Below are positions 15,634 to 23,486 of a stretch of DNA of 64,000 bases, piece by piece (the first letter of the stretch is position 1; each line of letters opens with the position of its first letter). The notes beneath the pieces are model-generated. The model was not told the DNA's origin and ran no database searches. It worked only from the letters and a program-made list of their open reading frames with translations. Position numbers and translations under genes: made by a program. The stretch spans positions 11,859-75,858 of the forward strand of contig NZ_DXUU01000002.1 in NCBI RefSeq assembly GCF_019417665.1. Direction: 5' to 3'. The stretch is from Ruminococcus sp. (GTDB lineage: Bacteria > Bacillota > Clostridia > Oscillospirales > Ruminococcaceae).

Positions 15634-18360
15634 ATGAAGAAATGGATTGCGGCAATCTCCGCCGCAGTACTGGCGTTCACCGGAACGGCTGCGGCTGTGC
15701 CGACTGCAATCGCAACTGCCGAGTCGAACAGCAAGTACAACTATGGTGAAGCCCTGCAAAAGTCGATGTTTTTCTACGAGGTACAGCAAAGCGGCGAACT
15801 GCCGGAGTGGAACGAAGTCACCTGGCGTGCCGATTCTATGACAAACGACTTTGTCCCCGGCGGCTGGTTCGATGCCGGCGACCACCTGAAATTCACCCTG
15901 ACCAATGCCTATTCCGCCACCATGCTGGGCTGGGGTCTGTACCAATACCGTGACGGCGTGGAAAAATGCGGCCAAACCGAAATGTATGAGAACAACTTGC
16001 AGTTCGCTCTGGATTATCTGGTGGGCTGCGATCTGGGCGATGAAATTGTCTATATGATCGGTGAAGGCTCTTTCGACCACGTGTGGTGGGGCGCAGCTGA
16101 AATGTATATGGCAAAGTATGAGCTGATGAAGGGTGAAACAGAACGTCCGTACTATACTTGCAACGACAGCTGTATCGAAGCACAGATGGCAGCAGCACTG
16201 TGCACCGGCTATCTGAACTTCAAGGATTCCAAGCCGGAAAAGGCAGCGGAATATCTGGAGCACGCAAAGGCATTGTTTGACCGTGCTGACAAAAACCGTT
16301 CCATCGGCGATGACCCGGAGGAACAATCCTATTATAAGATCTCCACATTCTATGATGATCTGTTCTTTGCAGCAAACTGGATGTATATGGCAACCGGTGA
16401 GCAAAAGTATCTGGATCTCTGCAAATCGGATTATATCCCGAATCTGGGCAAGGAGGAACAGTCCTCTGACCTGAAATATACCTGGGGCCACTGCTGGGAC
16501 GATGTTCAGCAGGGCGGTACATTACTGTATGCCATCAACACTGGCGATTCTACCTGGAAGGATCAGTTCAAAAAGCATCTGGAATACTGGACCACAGGCT
16601 ATGGCGGAAAGCAAATTACACATACACCGGATGGCTTGGCATGGCTGTTCCAATGGGGTTCTTTGCGGCATGCTACTACCACTGCATTTTTGGCATATGT
16701 TGCAGTGGATGAGCTCTTTGCAGGGGATACTGCACTTATTGAAAAATACACGGATTTTGCCGATGATACTATGAATTATTGCTTTGGTGATAATTCCAAA
16801 AATTTCAGCTATGTTGTTGGTATGGGCGAGGATTATCCTCATGCATGGCATCACAGAACCTCCAGCGGTGCATGGAATGACAAATGGAGCGGTATCGGTC
16901 AGACTGAGGGCGAGGATGCCAAAGAACATGCCCACATCCTATACGGTGCACTGGTAGGCGGTCCGGATCAGCAGGACGGCTATTCCGACAAGATCGGTGA
17001 CTATCAGTATTCTGAGGTTGCCATTGACTATAACGCAGGCTATACCGCAGCGCTGTGCGCTATGGTAGAAAAGTACGGCGGCACTTCTGATTCGGACTTC
17101 CCGCCCACAGAAACACCGAAGTGGGATGAATTCTCCATCTCTGCTTCTGTGAACCAGGCAGCGTCCAGCTATACTGAACTGAAAGTATTTGCCCTGAACC
17201 ACACTGCATGGCCGGCAAGATTTGTCAAGGATCTTTCCTACAATTACTATTTCGATATCACTGAATTGGTAGAAGCCGGCATGTCTGCAAATGACATTTC
17301 CGTAAAGATCGGTTATGACCAGCACGCTTCTGACAAGGGCGCAATGTCCATTTCCGACCCGATCCAGTATGACGGCAATATTTACTACGTGAAGCTTTCC
17401 TTCGCAGACGGCAGCGTGGTAATGCCCACTGGACAGTCGGAACACCGCAGCGAATGCCAGTTCCGTATCTCCATCCCGGACAATGTACAGGGCGTGTGGG
17501 ATCCCACCAATGACTATTCCTTTGAAGGACTTGCTCAGGGCGGCGAGGATGCTATGGTGATTACAGATAAGATCACCATGTATGACGGCGATACACTCAT
17601 CTGGGGTACTGAGCCGGACGGCACTACACCGAAAGTGACAACACCAACTACAAAACCAGTACAGACAACAACTACTACAGAAACAACTACTACCGCCAGT
17701 TCTGTTTCGGGAACAACCGATTCGGATATCTACACGACTGAAACAACAACATCGGAATACGTGATCTATGAATCCGAAGGATATCTTTCCTTGACCAATT
17801 TACCGGCTAAGCTCACATATAACATTGGTGAAGGGCTGGATCTGACCGGACTTGGCGTTACGCTGGATTACTATTATGGAGAATCGAATCACGATGTGAT
17901 TTTTGACAATGTCAATCCAATGGAAATGGATAGTGACTCCCTTCTTGTGGATATCTCCGAATTTGATAGTTCCACTCCGGGAACATATACGATTCGTATT
18001 ACATGCAGCGATGACATCCGGTATCAATATCGGGTTTTTGATAACACTGTTTCTTTTGAGGTTACAGTAGGCAACGGCGAAAGCACCACGACGGATTCCT
18101 CCACAACTACCACAACTACCACAGCGTCCTCCGGCAATATATCCGGTGCAACGCTCTATGGTGATGTCAACCTGGACGGCAGAGTGGACATTACTGATGC
18201 AGTTTTATTGAACAAAGTATCTGCTGGTTCTGTTTCCCTGAATGACCAGGCGGCAGCAAATGCCGACTGCAACGCCAACGGCGAGCTTGGCTCAGACGAT
18301 GCCATTGCCCTGCTGAAATTCCTGGTACATCTCATCAATTCTCTGCCCACGGAAGAATAA
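15634..18360 (+). CDS. Cellulosomal GH9 endoglucanase with CBM3c, Ig-like domain and dockerin
   Basis: Secreted, inverting (processive-type) endoglucanase of 908 residues. Order: signal peptide (MKKWIAAISAAVLAF, cut near residue 30); GH9 domain (about 35-480) with GGWFDAGDHLKF (catalytic-pair Asp 80 and 83), YPHAWHHRTSSG and YSEVAIDYNAGY (acid Glu 461); a CBM3c module (about 493-660) that in this theme feeds cellulose chains to the catalytic site; a Thr-rich linker; an Ig-like module (about 705-810, YNIGEGLDLTGLGVTLDYYY); a second Thr linker; and a dockerin with DVNLDGRVDITD and DCNANGELGSDD. GAAAGGAAGG fixes the ATG at 15634; the TTG two codons earlier is part of the spacer. The dockerin is almost identical to that of the GH74 protein, so both probably dock to the same cohesin class. 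Confidence 0.96.
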   Translation: MKKWIAAISAAVLAFTGTAAAVPTAIATAESNSKYNYGEALQKSMFFYEVQQSGELPEWNEVTWRADSMTNDFVPGGWFDAGDHLKFTLTNAYSATMLGWGLYQYRDGVEKCGQTEMYENNLQFALDYLVGCDLGDEIVYMIGEGSFDHVWWGAAEMYMAKYELMKGETERPYYTCNDSCIEAQMAAALCTGYLNFKDSKPEKAAEYLEHAKALFDRADKNRSIGDDPEEQSYYKISTFYDDLFFAANWMYMATGEQKYLDLCKSDYIPNLGKEEQSSDLKYTWGHCWDDVQQGGTLLYAINTGDSTWKDQFKKHLEYWTTGYGGKQITHTPDGLAWLFQWGSLRHATTTAFLAYVAVDELFAGDTALIEKYTDFADDTMNYCFGDNSKNFSYVVGMGEDYPHAWHHRTSSGAWNDKWSGIGQTEGEDAKEHAHILYGALVGGPDQQDGYSDKIGDYQYSEVAIDYNAGYTAALCAMVEKYGGTSDSDFPPTETPKWDEFSISASVNQAASSYTELKVFALNHTAWPARFVKDLSYNYYFDITELVEAGMSANDISVKIGYDQHASDKGAMSISDPIQYDGNIYYVKLSFADGSVVMPTGQSEHRSECQFRISIPDNVQGVWDPTNDYSFEGLAQGGEDAMVITDKITMYDGDTLIWGTEPDGTTPKVTTPTTKPVQTTTTTETTTTASSVSGTTDSDIYTTETTTSEYVIYESEGYLSLTNLPAKLTYNIGEGLDLTGLGVTLDYYYGESNHDVIFDNVNPMEMDSDSLLVDISEFDSSTPGTYTIRITCSDDIRYQYRVFDNTVSFEVTVGNGESTTTDSSTTTTTTTASSGNISGATLYGDVNLDGRVDITDAVLLNKVSAGSVSLNDQAAANADCNANGELGSDDAIALLKFLVHLINSLPTEE

Positions 18361-18388
18361 AATAAACAAAAGTAATTTTAGAAACTAA

Positions 18389-18425
18389 CAAAGACGGACA
18401 TCTCTTCGTGAGGTGTCCGTCTTTT
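18389..18425. terminator. Bidirectional terminator between GH9 and the CotF-like genes
   Basis: AAAGACGGACATCTC, a TTCG-type loop and its complement, with A-rich left and T-rich right flanks, so it serves both converging transcripts. Confidence 0.85.
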
Positions 18426-18428
18426 TGC

Positions 18429-18680
18429 TTAACCCTGTACCGACTGGAACTTCTTCTTGACTGCCTGGAGCTTTGTCATCTCCGCACGGTCGGTGGGATA
18501 CCAGCCCTTTGCTGCCATCTTGTCATACAAGGTGTCCTGCATACAAAGGGAGTCGTTCAGCGCCTGGCTGAATGCCTGGTGTACATTGCTGGTAGGAGAT
18601 TCGATGGTGCCGTGCATATACAGATCACAAACACCCTTTTCCAACAGCAAAATACCTTCCATCAGATTCTTGTCATCCAT
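18429..18680 (-). CDS. CotF-like spore coat protein
   Basis: An 83-residue, all-helical acidic-to-neutral protein: DDKNLMEGILLLEKGVCDLY, then SNVHQAFSQALNDSLCMQD and MYDKM-like YDKMAAKGWYPTD, which is the pattern of CotF-domain coat proteins in clostridia. Its ATG follows AAAGAAAGGAGG. It sits eighteen bases behind a second short CotF-like gene and forms an operon with it. A spore-coat role is inferred from the family; the window has no other clear sporulation operon. Confidence 0.75.
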   Translation of the reverse strand: MDDKNLMEGILLLEKGVCDLYMHGTIESPTSNVHQAFSQALNDSLCMQDTLYDKMAAKGWYPTDRAEMTKLQAVKKKFQSVQG

Positions 18681-18698
18681 GTTACTGCCTCCTTTCTT

Positions 18699-18872
18699 TT
18701 AAAGTAAGCCATAAAAGCTCTGGAACAGCTTCCGGTGTTTCTCCGCCATCTGCTGTACACACTGCTTCAGATCCTCGTCCTGGATCTGTGATGCTGCAGT
18801 CTTACACTGCATCTGAAAATACTGTTCATGTCCCAGTGCATCCTCCACATATAACAGTTCTTTGCTTGTCAT
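18699..18872 (-). CDS. Short CotF-like spore coat protein
   Basis: A 57-residue helical protein beginning MTSKELLYVEDALGHEQYF, then CKTAASQIQDEDLKQCVQQM and KHRKLFQSFYGLL, as in the small CotF partners. I start at 18872, where GGAGGTGAGAG precedes the ATG; an upstream start at 18926 would add a tail without a site. First gene of the pair. A TATAAT at 18918-18913 on the minus strand may be its -10 box, but the -35 is weak, which would fit a sporulation sigma factor equally well. Confidence 0.75.
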   Translation of the reverse strand: MTSKELLYVEDALGHEQYFQMQCKTAASQIQDEDLKQCVQQMAEKHRKLFQSFYGLL

Positions 18873-19000
18873 AACTCTCACCTCCACTGTTAGTTTGCTC
18901 AGGAATATTTTGATTATACACTGCATTTCATTTTACCTTCATTGCTCTCCTTTTCGCCATCATTGCCACCTTATCGCTGAAATATGCCCTTAGAATTCGA

Positions 19001-19029
19001 TTGCATTCCGGAAAATTATGTGGTATAAT
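19001..19029 (+). promoter_or_regulatory. Promoter of aguA-aguB
   Basis: TTGCAT (19001-19006), 17 bp, TATAAT (19024-19029); the start codon follows about 34 bases later. Confidence 0.85.
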
Positions 19030-19062
19030 AAAGGCAATCAAAACATAGATAAGGATGATAGG

Positions 19063-20175
19063 ATGCAAATTTTACATACCACACCTCGTGGAGACGGCTT
19101 CGCCATGCCGGCGGAATTCGACCGTCACGACAGCTGTCTCATGATCTGGCCCATCCGGGGAGATTCCTGGCGCAGAGGCGGCTGGCCGGCACGAGATGCC
19201 TTTGTTGCTGTAGCTTCTGCCATTGCACAGTCGGAAAATGTGACGATGCTGGTAGATGCTTCTCAGTACGAGACTGCCCGTACCATGCTCCCTCCAGAAG
19301 TACGGCTCGTGGAACTTTCCACAGATGATGCCTGGGCAAGAGATGTCTGCCCCACTTTCGTCCGTGACCGGGCAGGCAATGTCCGCGGCGTGGATTGGGG
19401 TTTTAACGCCTGGGGCGGTCTTGAAGACGGGCTGTATTTTCCCTGGGATAAGGACAACCATGTCGCCCGGAAAGTCTGTGACCTGTTCCACACAGACTGT
19501 TACGACTGCCGGGAATTTATTCTGGAAGGCGGCAGTATCCACAGCGACGGCGACGGTACTATCCTCACCACAAAAAGCTGTCTTCTCAGTGCCGGACGCA
19601 ATCCCCATATGACCCAGGCAGAAATTGAGGACAAGCTCTGTGATATGCTGAATGCCCGGAAAGTACTTTGGCTGCCGCGGGGCATTTACGCCGATGAGAC
19701 AAATGAACATGTGGATAACATCGGCGCCTTTACAGCTCCGGGAAAAGTTGTTCTCGCCTGGACAGATGACCAGAGCGATCCGCAATATGCGCTTTCCAAG
19801 GCTTGCGAGGACTATCTATTGCAACAGACGGATGCCTGCGGCAGAAAAATCGCAGTCACACGCTTACCCATTCCCCAGACGCCTGTGTGCATTACGGAGG
19901 AAGAATGCCGGGAGCTGGATCTCTGGGACGGCGAGCCGACACGCACTCCCGGTGAACGACTGGCGGCATCCTATGTGAATTTTTACATCGCAAATGAAGC
20001 TGTGCTTGTGCCTCAGTTCGGCGATCCGATGGACAAGACCGCCTGCGAAATTCTGGCGGCACAGTTCCCCACGAGAAATATCGTTCCCATTGCCGCACGG
20101 GAGATCCTGCTGGGCGGCGGCAATATCCACTGTATCACCCAGCAGATCCCACATTCTGAAAGGAGTTGCCTCTGA
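19063..20175 (+). CDS. aguA: Agmatine deiminase
   Basis: Hydrolyses agmatine to N-carbamoylputrescine and ammonia in putrescine synthesis. The 370 residues carry FAMPAEFDRHDSCLMIWP near the start (guanidinium pocket), VELSTDDAWARDVCPTF, ILEGGSIHSDGDGT and the C-terminal LLGGGNIHCIT with nucleophile Cys357. The ATG at 19063 follows AAGGATGATAGG; an earlier ATG at 19018 lies inside the promoter. Its stop codon overlaps the aguB start (TGATG), so the two are translated together, giving a complete agmatine-to-putrescine route. Confidence 0.95.
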   Translation: MQILHTTPRGDGFAMPAEFDRHDSCLMIWPIRGDSWRRGGWPARDAFVAVASAIAQSENVTMLVDASQYETARTMLPPEVRLVELSTDDAWARDVCPTFVRDRAGNVRGVDWGFNAWGGLEDGLYFPWDKDNHVARKVCDLFHTDCYDCREFILEGGSIHSDGDGTILTTKSCLLSAGRNPHMTQAEIEDKLCDMLNARKVLWLPRGIYADETNEHVDNIGAFTAPGKVVLAWTDDQSDPQYALSKACEDYLLQQTDACGRKIAVTRLPIPQTPVCITEEECRELDLWDGEPTRTPGERLAASYVNFYIANEAVLVPQFGDPMDKTACEILAAQFPTRNIVPIAAREILLGGGNIHCITQQIPHSERSCL

Positions 20176-21074
20176 TGCGTAAAGTAACTGCTGCCGCCAT
20201 ACAGATGGCGTGCACTCCGGATGCAGAGGAAAACCGCTGCACTGCGGAAAAAATGGTACGAGATGCAGCAGCATCCGGCGCACAGATCATTCTGCTGCCG
20301 GAACTGTTCGAGACCCCTTATTTCTGCCAGGAACGCCGCTATGCGTCCTATGACCTCGCCACGTCCCCGGCAGATAACCCGGCGATCCTGCGGCTTCGTA
20401 AGGTCGCCAGAGAACTAGGCGTTGTACTGCCCGTGAGCTTCTATGAGCGTGCTGGAACAGCGCTGTACAATTCCATTGCCATCATTGACGCAGACGGCAC
20501 TGTGCTGGGCATTTACCGCAAGACACATATCCCAGACGACCATTTTTATCAGGAAAAGTTCTACTTCACCCCCGGCGATACCGGTTTTCGGGTATGGAAC
20601 ACCCGCTATGCAAAAATCGGTGTGGGCATCTGCTGGGATCAATGGTTTCCCGAAGCAGCACGATGCATGGCTTTACAAGGAGCTGAACTGCTCTTCTACC
20701 CCACAGCCATCGGCTCGGAACCAATTTTAGAAGTAGACAGTGCACCTCACTGGCAGCGTTGTATGCAGGGACATTCTGCGGCAAATCTCATGCCGGTCAT
20801 TGCGGCAAACCGCATCGGCACGGAAACCATCCAACCGGATGAGGAAAACCAACAGCAATCCTCCTCTCTCTGCTTCTACGGCACATCATTCCTCACTGAC
20901 GGCACTGGAGCAGTGTTACAGCAGCTGGACAGAAACAAGCCCGGCATTGCACTGGCGGAATATGACCTGGACGAACTGGAAGAAATGCGCATGAGCTGGG
21001 GGGTATTCCGTGACCGCCGTCCGGAATATTACAATGTCATCAGTGCGCCAGCGCCTGTGGTTCTGCCGGAATAA
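20175..21074 (+). CDS. aguB: N-carbamoylputrescine amidohydrolase
   Basis: Nitrilase-family enzyme releasing putrescine, CO2 and ammonia from N-carbamoylputrescine. The Glu-Lys-Cys triad is visible: E43 in ILLPELFETPYF, K116 in YRKTHIPDDHF and C153 in VGICWDQWFPEAAR. Its 299 residues match the family. The start at 20175 overlaps the aguA stop, with AAAGGAG upstream inside aguA. The pair is transcribed from the aguA promoter; no clear terminator follows. Confidence 0.95.
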   Translation: MRKVTAAAIQMACTPDAEENRCTAEKMVRDAAASGAQIILLPELFETPYFCQERRYASYDLATSPADNPAILRLRKVARELGVVLPVSFYERAGTALYNSIAIIDADGTVLGIYRKTHIPDDHFYQEKFYFTPGDTGFRVWNTRYAKIGVGICWDQWFPEAARCMALQGAELLFYPTAIGSEPILEVDSAPHWQRCMQGHSAANLMPVIAANRIGTETIQPDEENQQQSSSLCFYGTSFLTDGTGAVLQQLDRNKPGIALAEYDLDELEEMRMSWGVFRDRRPEYYNVISAPAPVVLPE

Positions 21075-21411
21075 CCAATTCGAAGTTGCTTTGTAATCGT
21101 TTGTTACATGTTATTAATTGGGCAAAACCGCAAGAAAAATCCTGAAAATGGGTGAAATTTCGGCACACTTTTGTGCAGAATCCAGCTGTTTTGCCGGCAC
21201 GATTTGTGCAGTGCGCTGAAAATTCGACACTTTTTTTAAGGCAGCCCTGAAAACGATTGACATTGCAGGGAAACTTCGTTATAATAAATAGTGGATTCAT
21301 GACAATTTGATTACAATCGACTTTCATTTTTTGTCGATTTGATACGAAAACACAGGGCAGCAATTGCGAAATGGAAACAAGCGATTGCCTGATTCGAAAG
21401 GACGTGAAACC
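21075..21411. other. Intergenic region before the repeat-protease gene
   Basis: Apart from the promoter at 21257-21285 I see nothing definite: no ORF with a ribosome binding site, no strong hairpin and no repeat. Confidence 0.5.
21257..21285 (+). promoter_or_regulatory. Promoter of the C39-like peptidase gene
   Basis: Full consensus TTGACA (21257-21262), 17 bp, TATAAT (21280-21285), with a long leader of about 120 bases. Confidence 0.9.
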
Positions 21412-23265
21412 ATGGCGCTTCAATTGCGCAAATTACTTCTGTCAGCAGCAAGTGGTCTGCTGACAGCACTGACCATTGGTGCAGTTTCCGCAGGGGCGGC
21501 TGATGCCGAAACAGATGATATACAAACACTGAACCGATTCATTGTCACAGACAGCGGTAACCGTGTTCTGACAGGCAGTGTTTCTTCCAATCAGATCAGC
21601 CAGACCGGTTGGTATGTTTCAAATGATGATAATTTATATTATTACTACAGCGACGGAAGCTGTGCACAGGACGAGACTACTCTGGAAGACGGCTACACTT
21701 ATTTATTTGCCGCAGATGGTGCGCTGCGCACCGGCTGGCAAACGGTTGAGGGAAAGCGATATTATTATAACGCAGAAATTGGCACTCCGGTGTTCGGTTG
21801 GCTCTCCTATCATGAAGAGTTGTACTACGTAGATGAAACGGCAGGAAAGCTCACCGGCACGCAGGAAATCGATGGCATACCGTATATTTTCGATGAGTAT
21901 GGCTGCGTGCAGACCGGATGGATCTCTTATGAGGACGGTTCTCTTTATTATTATGACGAAAATGCCGTTCCGTCAAGTGGCTGGGTCACCAATGAAAACG
22001 GCACTTATTATTTCACCGCAGATGGCGCAGCAGCTGGTTTGACTGTCATTGACGGCAGTAATTATTATTTCTCCCAGGACAAGCTGATGCAGACCGGATG
22101 GATCGTCACCGAAAACGGTACCATGTGGGCAGATGCAAATGGTGTTCTTGCTGTAGGCAAAGCAGTGATCGACGACAAGTCCTATTATTTTGACGAAAAT
22201 GGCGTTATGCAAACGGGACTCATCTCTACCAAAGAAGGTACTTACTACTGCGGTACAGACGGTGTGATGCTCACAGGACTTCAGATCATCAGCAATCAGA
22301 TCCATTACTTCTTGCCAGAGACTGGACTCATGCAGACCGGATGGCAGACCATCAACGAAAAGCGGTATTATTTCGACCTCACTTCCGGTGTAATGCATAC
22401 CGGCTGGATACAGACAGACAGCGGCAAAGTTTATCTCACAGAAAATGGTATGGCAACCGGCTTGACAGCAGTGGACGGTGTTACATATTATTTTGACCCA
22501 GAAACAGGTGTAATGCTTACCAGCTGGCAAACCATTGACGGAAAGCTCTATTGCTTCAATATAGAGACGGGCGCAATGCTCACCGGTTGGTGCATCCACG
22601 ATACCGACAAGGTTTATCTCACAGAAAACGGCGCTGCCACGGGTCTTGTAGAAATCGACGGAAATTCTTATTATTTTCTCCCGACGACAGGTGCAATGCA
22701 GACTGGATGGATCACCATTGACGGCACTTCCCGATATTTCGATCTCACCAGCGGTATCATGACAGAAGTCGGACATGAAGCAGTACAGCTGAATGCACCA
22801 GACTACAAGCAATTCGATTCCCAGTGGGCAAATAAAAAGATTACATATTCTACCATTGGAAAGGTTGGCTGTTTGGCAACTGCCATTTCGATGAAGTATT
22901 CTTATGAAACAGGTACAGCTACTACACCGGACAAAATGATCTCCAAACTGAGTTTCAGCGGAGACAATCTTTTGTGGTCTTCCTGCACCGATCTGGGCTA
23001 CACTGTAGAGGACGCAAGCGGTTCTCTCACTCAAGCACAGATGCAGCAGATTTACAATTCTCTGCAAGATGGTACACCAGTCATTATCGGTGCAAAAAAA
23101 TCCAATGGCGGTCAGCACTATGTACTGGTCACCGGCTATACTGGTTCTACCGGAACTACATTCTCTCTTTCTAATTTTGTGATCAACGATCCGGGTTCCA
23201 GCAAACGAAGCCGATTGGATGAATACTTTGCAATATACCCTACATTGTATAAAATCATCTACTAA
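21412..23265 (+). CDS. Secreted cell-wall-binding repeat protein with C39-like peptidase domain
   Basis: The 617 residues start with a signal peptide (LRKLLLSAASGLLTALTIG, cut near AGA). About residues 55-460 are roughly 18 choline-binding/glucan-binding type repeats such as GWQTVEGKRYYYN, TGWISYEDGSLYYYD and MQTGWITIDGTSRYFD. The last 150 residues form a papain-fold peptidase of the C39_2 type, with GKVGCLATAISM (Cys487), GGQHYVLVTGY (His569) and FVINDPG (Asp593). So a cysteine peptidase is tethered to the wall by its repeats. The substrate is unknown: it may cleave peptide cross-links, bacteriocin leaders or host proteins. Start chosen at 21412 after GAAAGGACGTG. Monocistronic, with its own consensus promoter. 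Confidence 0.88.
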   Translation: MALQLRKLLLSAASGLLTALTIGAVSAGAADAETDDIQTLNRFIVTDSGNRVLTGSVSSNQISQTGWYVSNDDNLYYYYSDGSCAQDETTLEDGYTYLFAADGALRTGWQTVEGKRYYYNAEIGTPVFGWLSYHEELYYVDETAGKLTGTQEIDGIPYIFDEYGCVQTGWISYEDGSLYYYDENAVPSSGWVTNENGTYYFTADGAAAGLTVIDGSNYYFSQDKLMQTGWIVTENGTMWADANGVLAVGKAVIDDKSYYFDENGVMQTGLISTKEGTYYCGTDGVMLTGLQIISNQIHYFLPETGLMQTGWQTINEKRYYFDLTSGVMHTGWIQTDSGKVYLTENGMATGLTAVDGVTYYFDPETGVMLTSWQTIDGKLYCFNIETGAMLTGWCIHDTDKVYLTENGAATGLVEIDGNSYYFLPTTGAMQTGWITIDGTSRYFDLTSGIMTEVGHEAVQLNAPDYKQFDSQWANKKITYSTIGKVGCLATAISMKYSYETGTATTPDKMISKLSFSGDNLLWSSCTDLGYTVEDASGSLTQAQMQQIYNSLQDGTPVIIGAKKSNGGQHYVLVTGYTGSTGTTFSLSNFVINDPGSSKRSRLDEYFAIYPTLYKIIY

Positions 23266-23362
23266 TCTTCTTTTCTATCAGCCGTCGTCATAGGGACGAC
23301 GTGCTCCCAGGTCTGGGAGCAAAACAACATGGTAAGATTGACAGTGAAATATGACGCATTGT

Positions 23363-23394
23363 CTCCTCGCAGCAAATGCTTGCGAGGATTTTTG
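23363..23394 (+). terminator. Candidate terminator downstream of the C39-like gene
   Basis: CCTCGCA and TGCGAGG around a nine-base loop, followed by ATTTTTG. A perfect 18-base hairpin at 23303-23320 upstream lacks a T run on the plus strand. Confidence 0.65.
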
Positions 23395-23414
23395 TTGCCT
23401 TTTTCCGGCACGAA

Positions 23415-23457
23415 GAAACGCCCATATCCTGGAAAAATCGGGATATGGGCGTTTTTA
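23415..23457. terminator. Bidirectional terminator between the peptidase and helicase genes
   Basis: AAACGCCCATATCC and GGATATGGGCGTTTTT with a ten-base loop; A run on the left and T run on the right, so it also ends the minus-strand defence-like operon. Confidence 0.9.
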
Positions 23458-23486
23458 TTATTTTTGCTGCAAATCTTACCGGAATT

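Noticed and set aside
23303..23320. Perfect hairpin GCTCCCAGGTCTGGGAGC as terminator
   Set aside because: Followed by AAAAC on the plus strand; the T-tailed hairpins at 23363 and 23415 are better. It may have another role.
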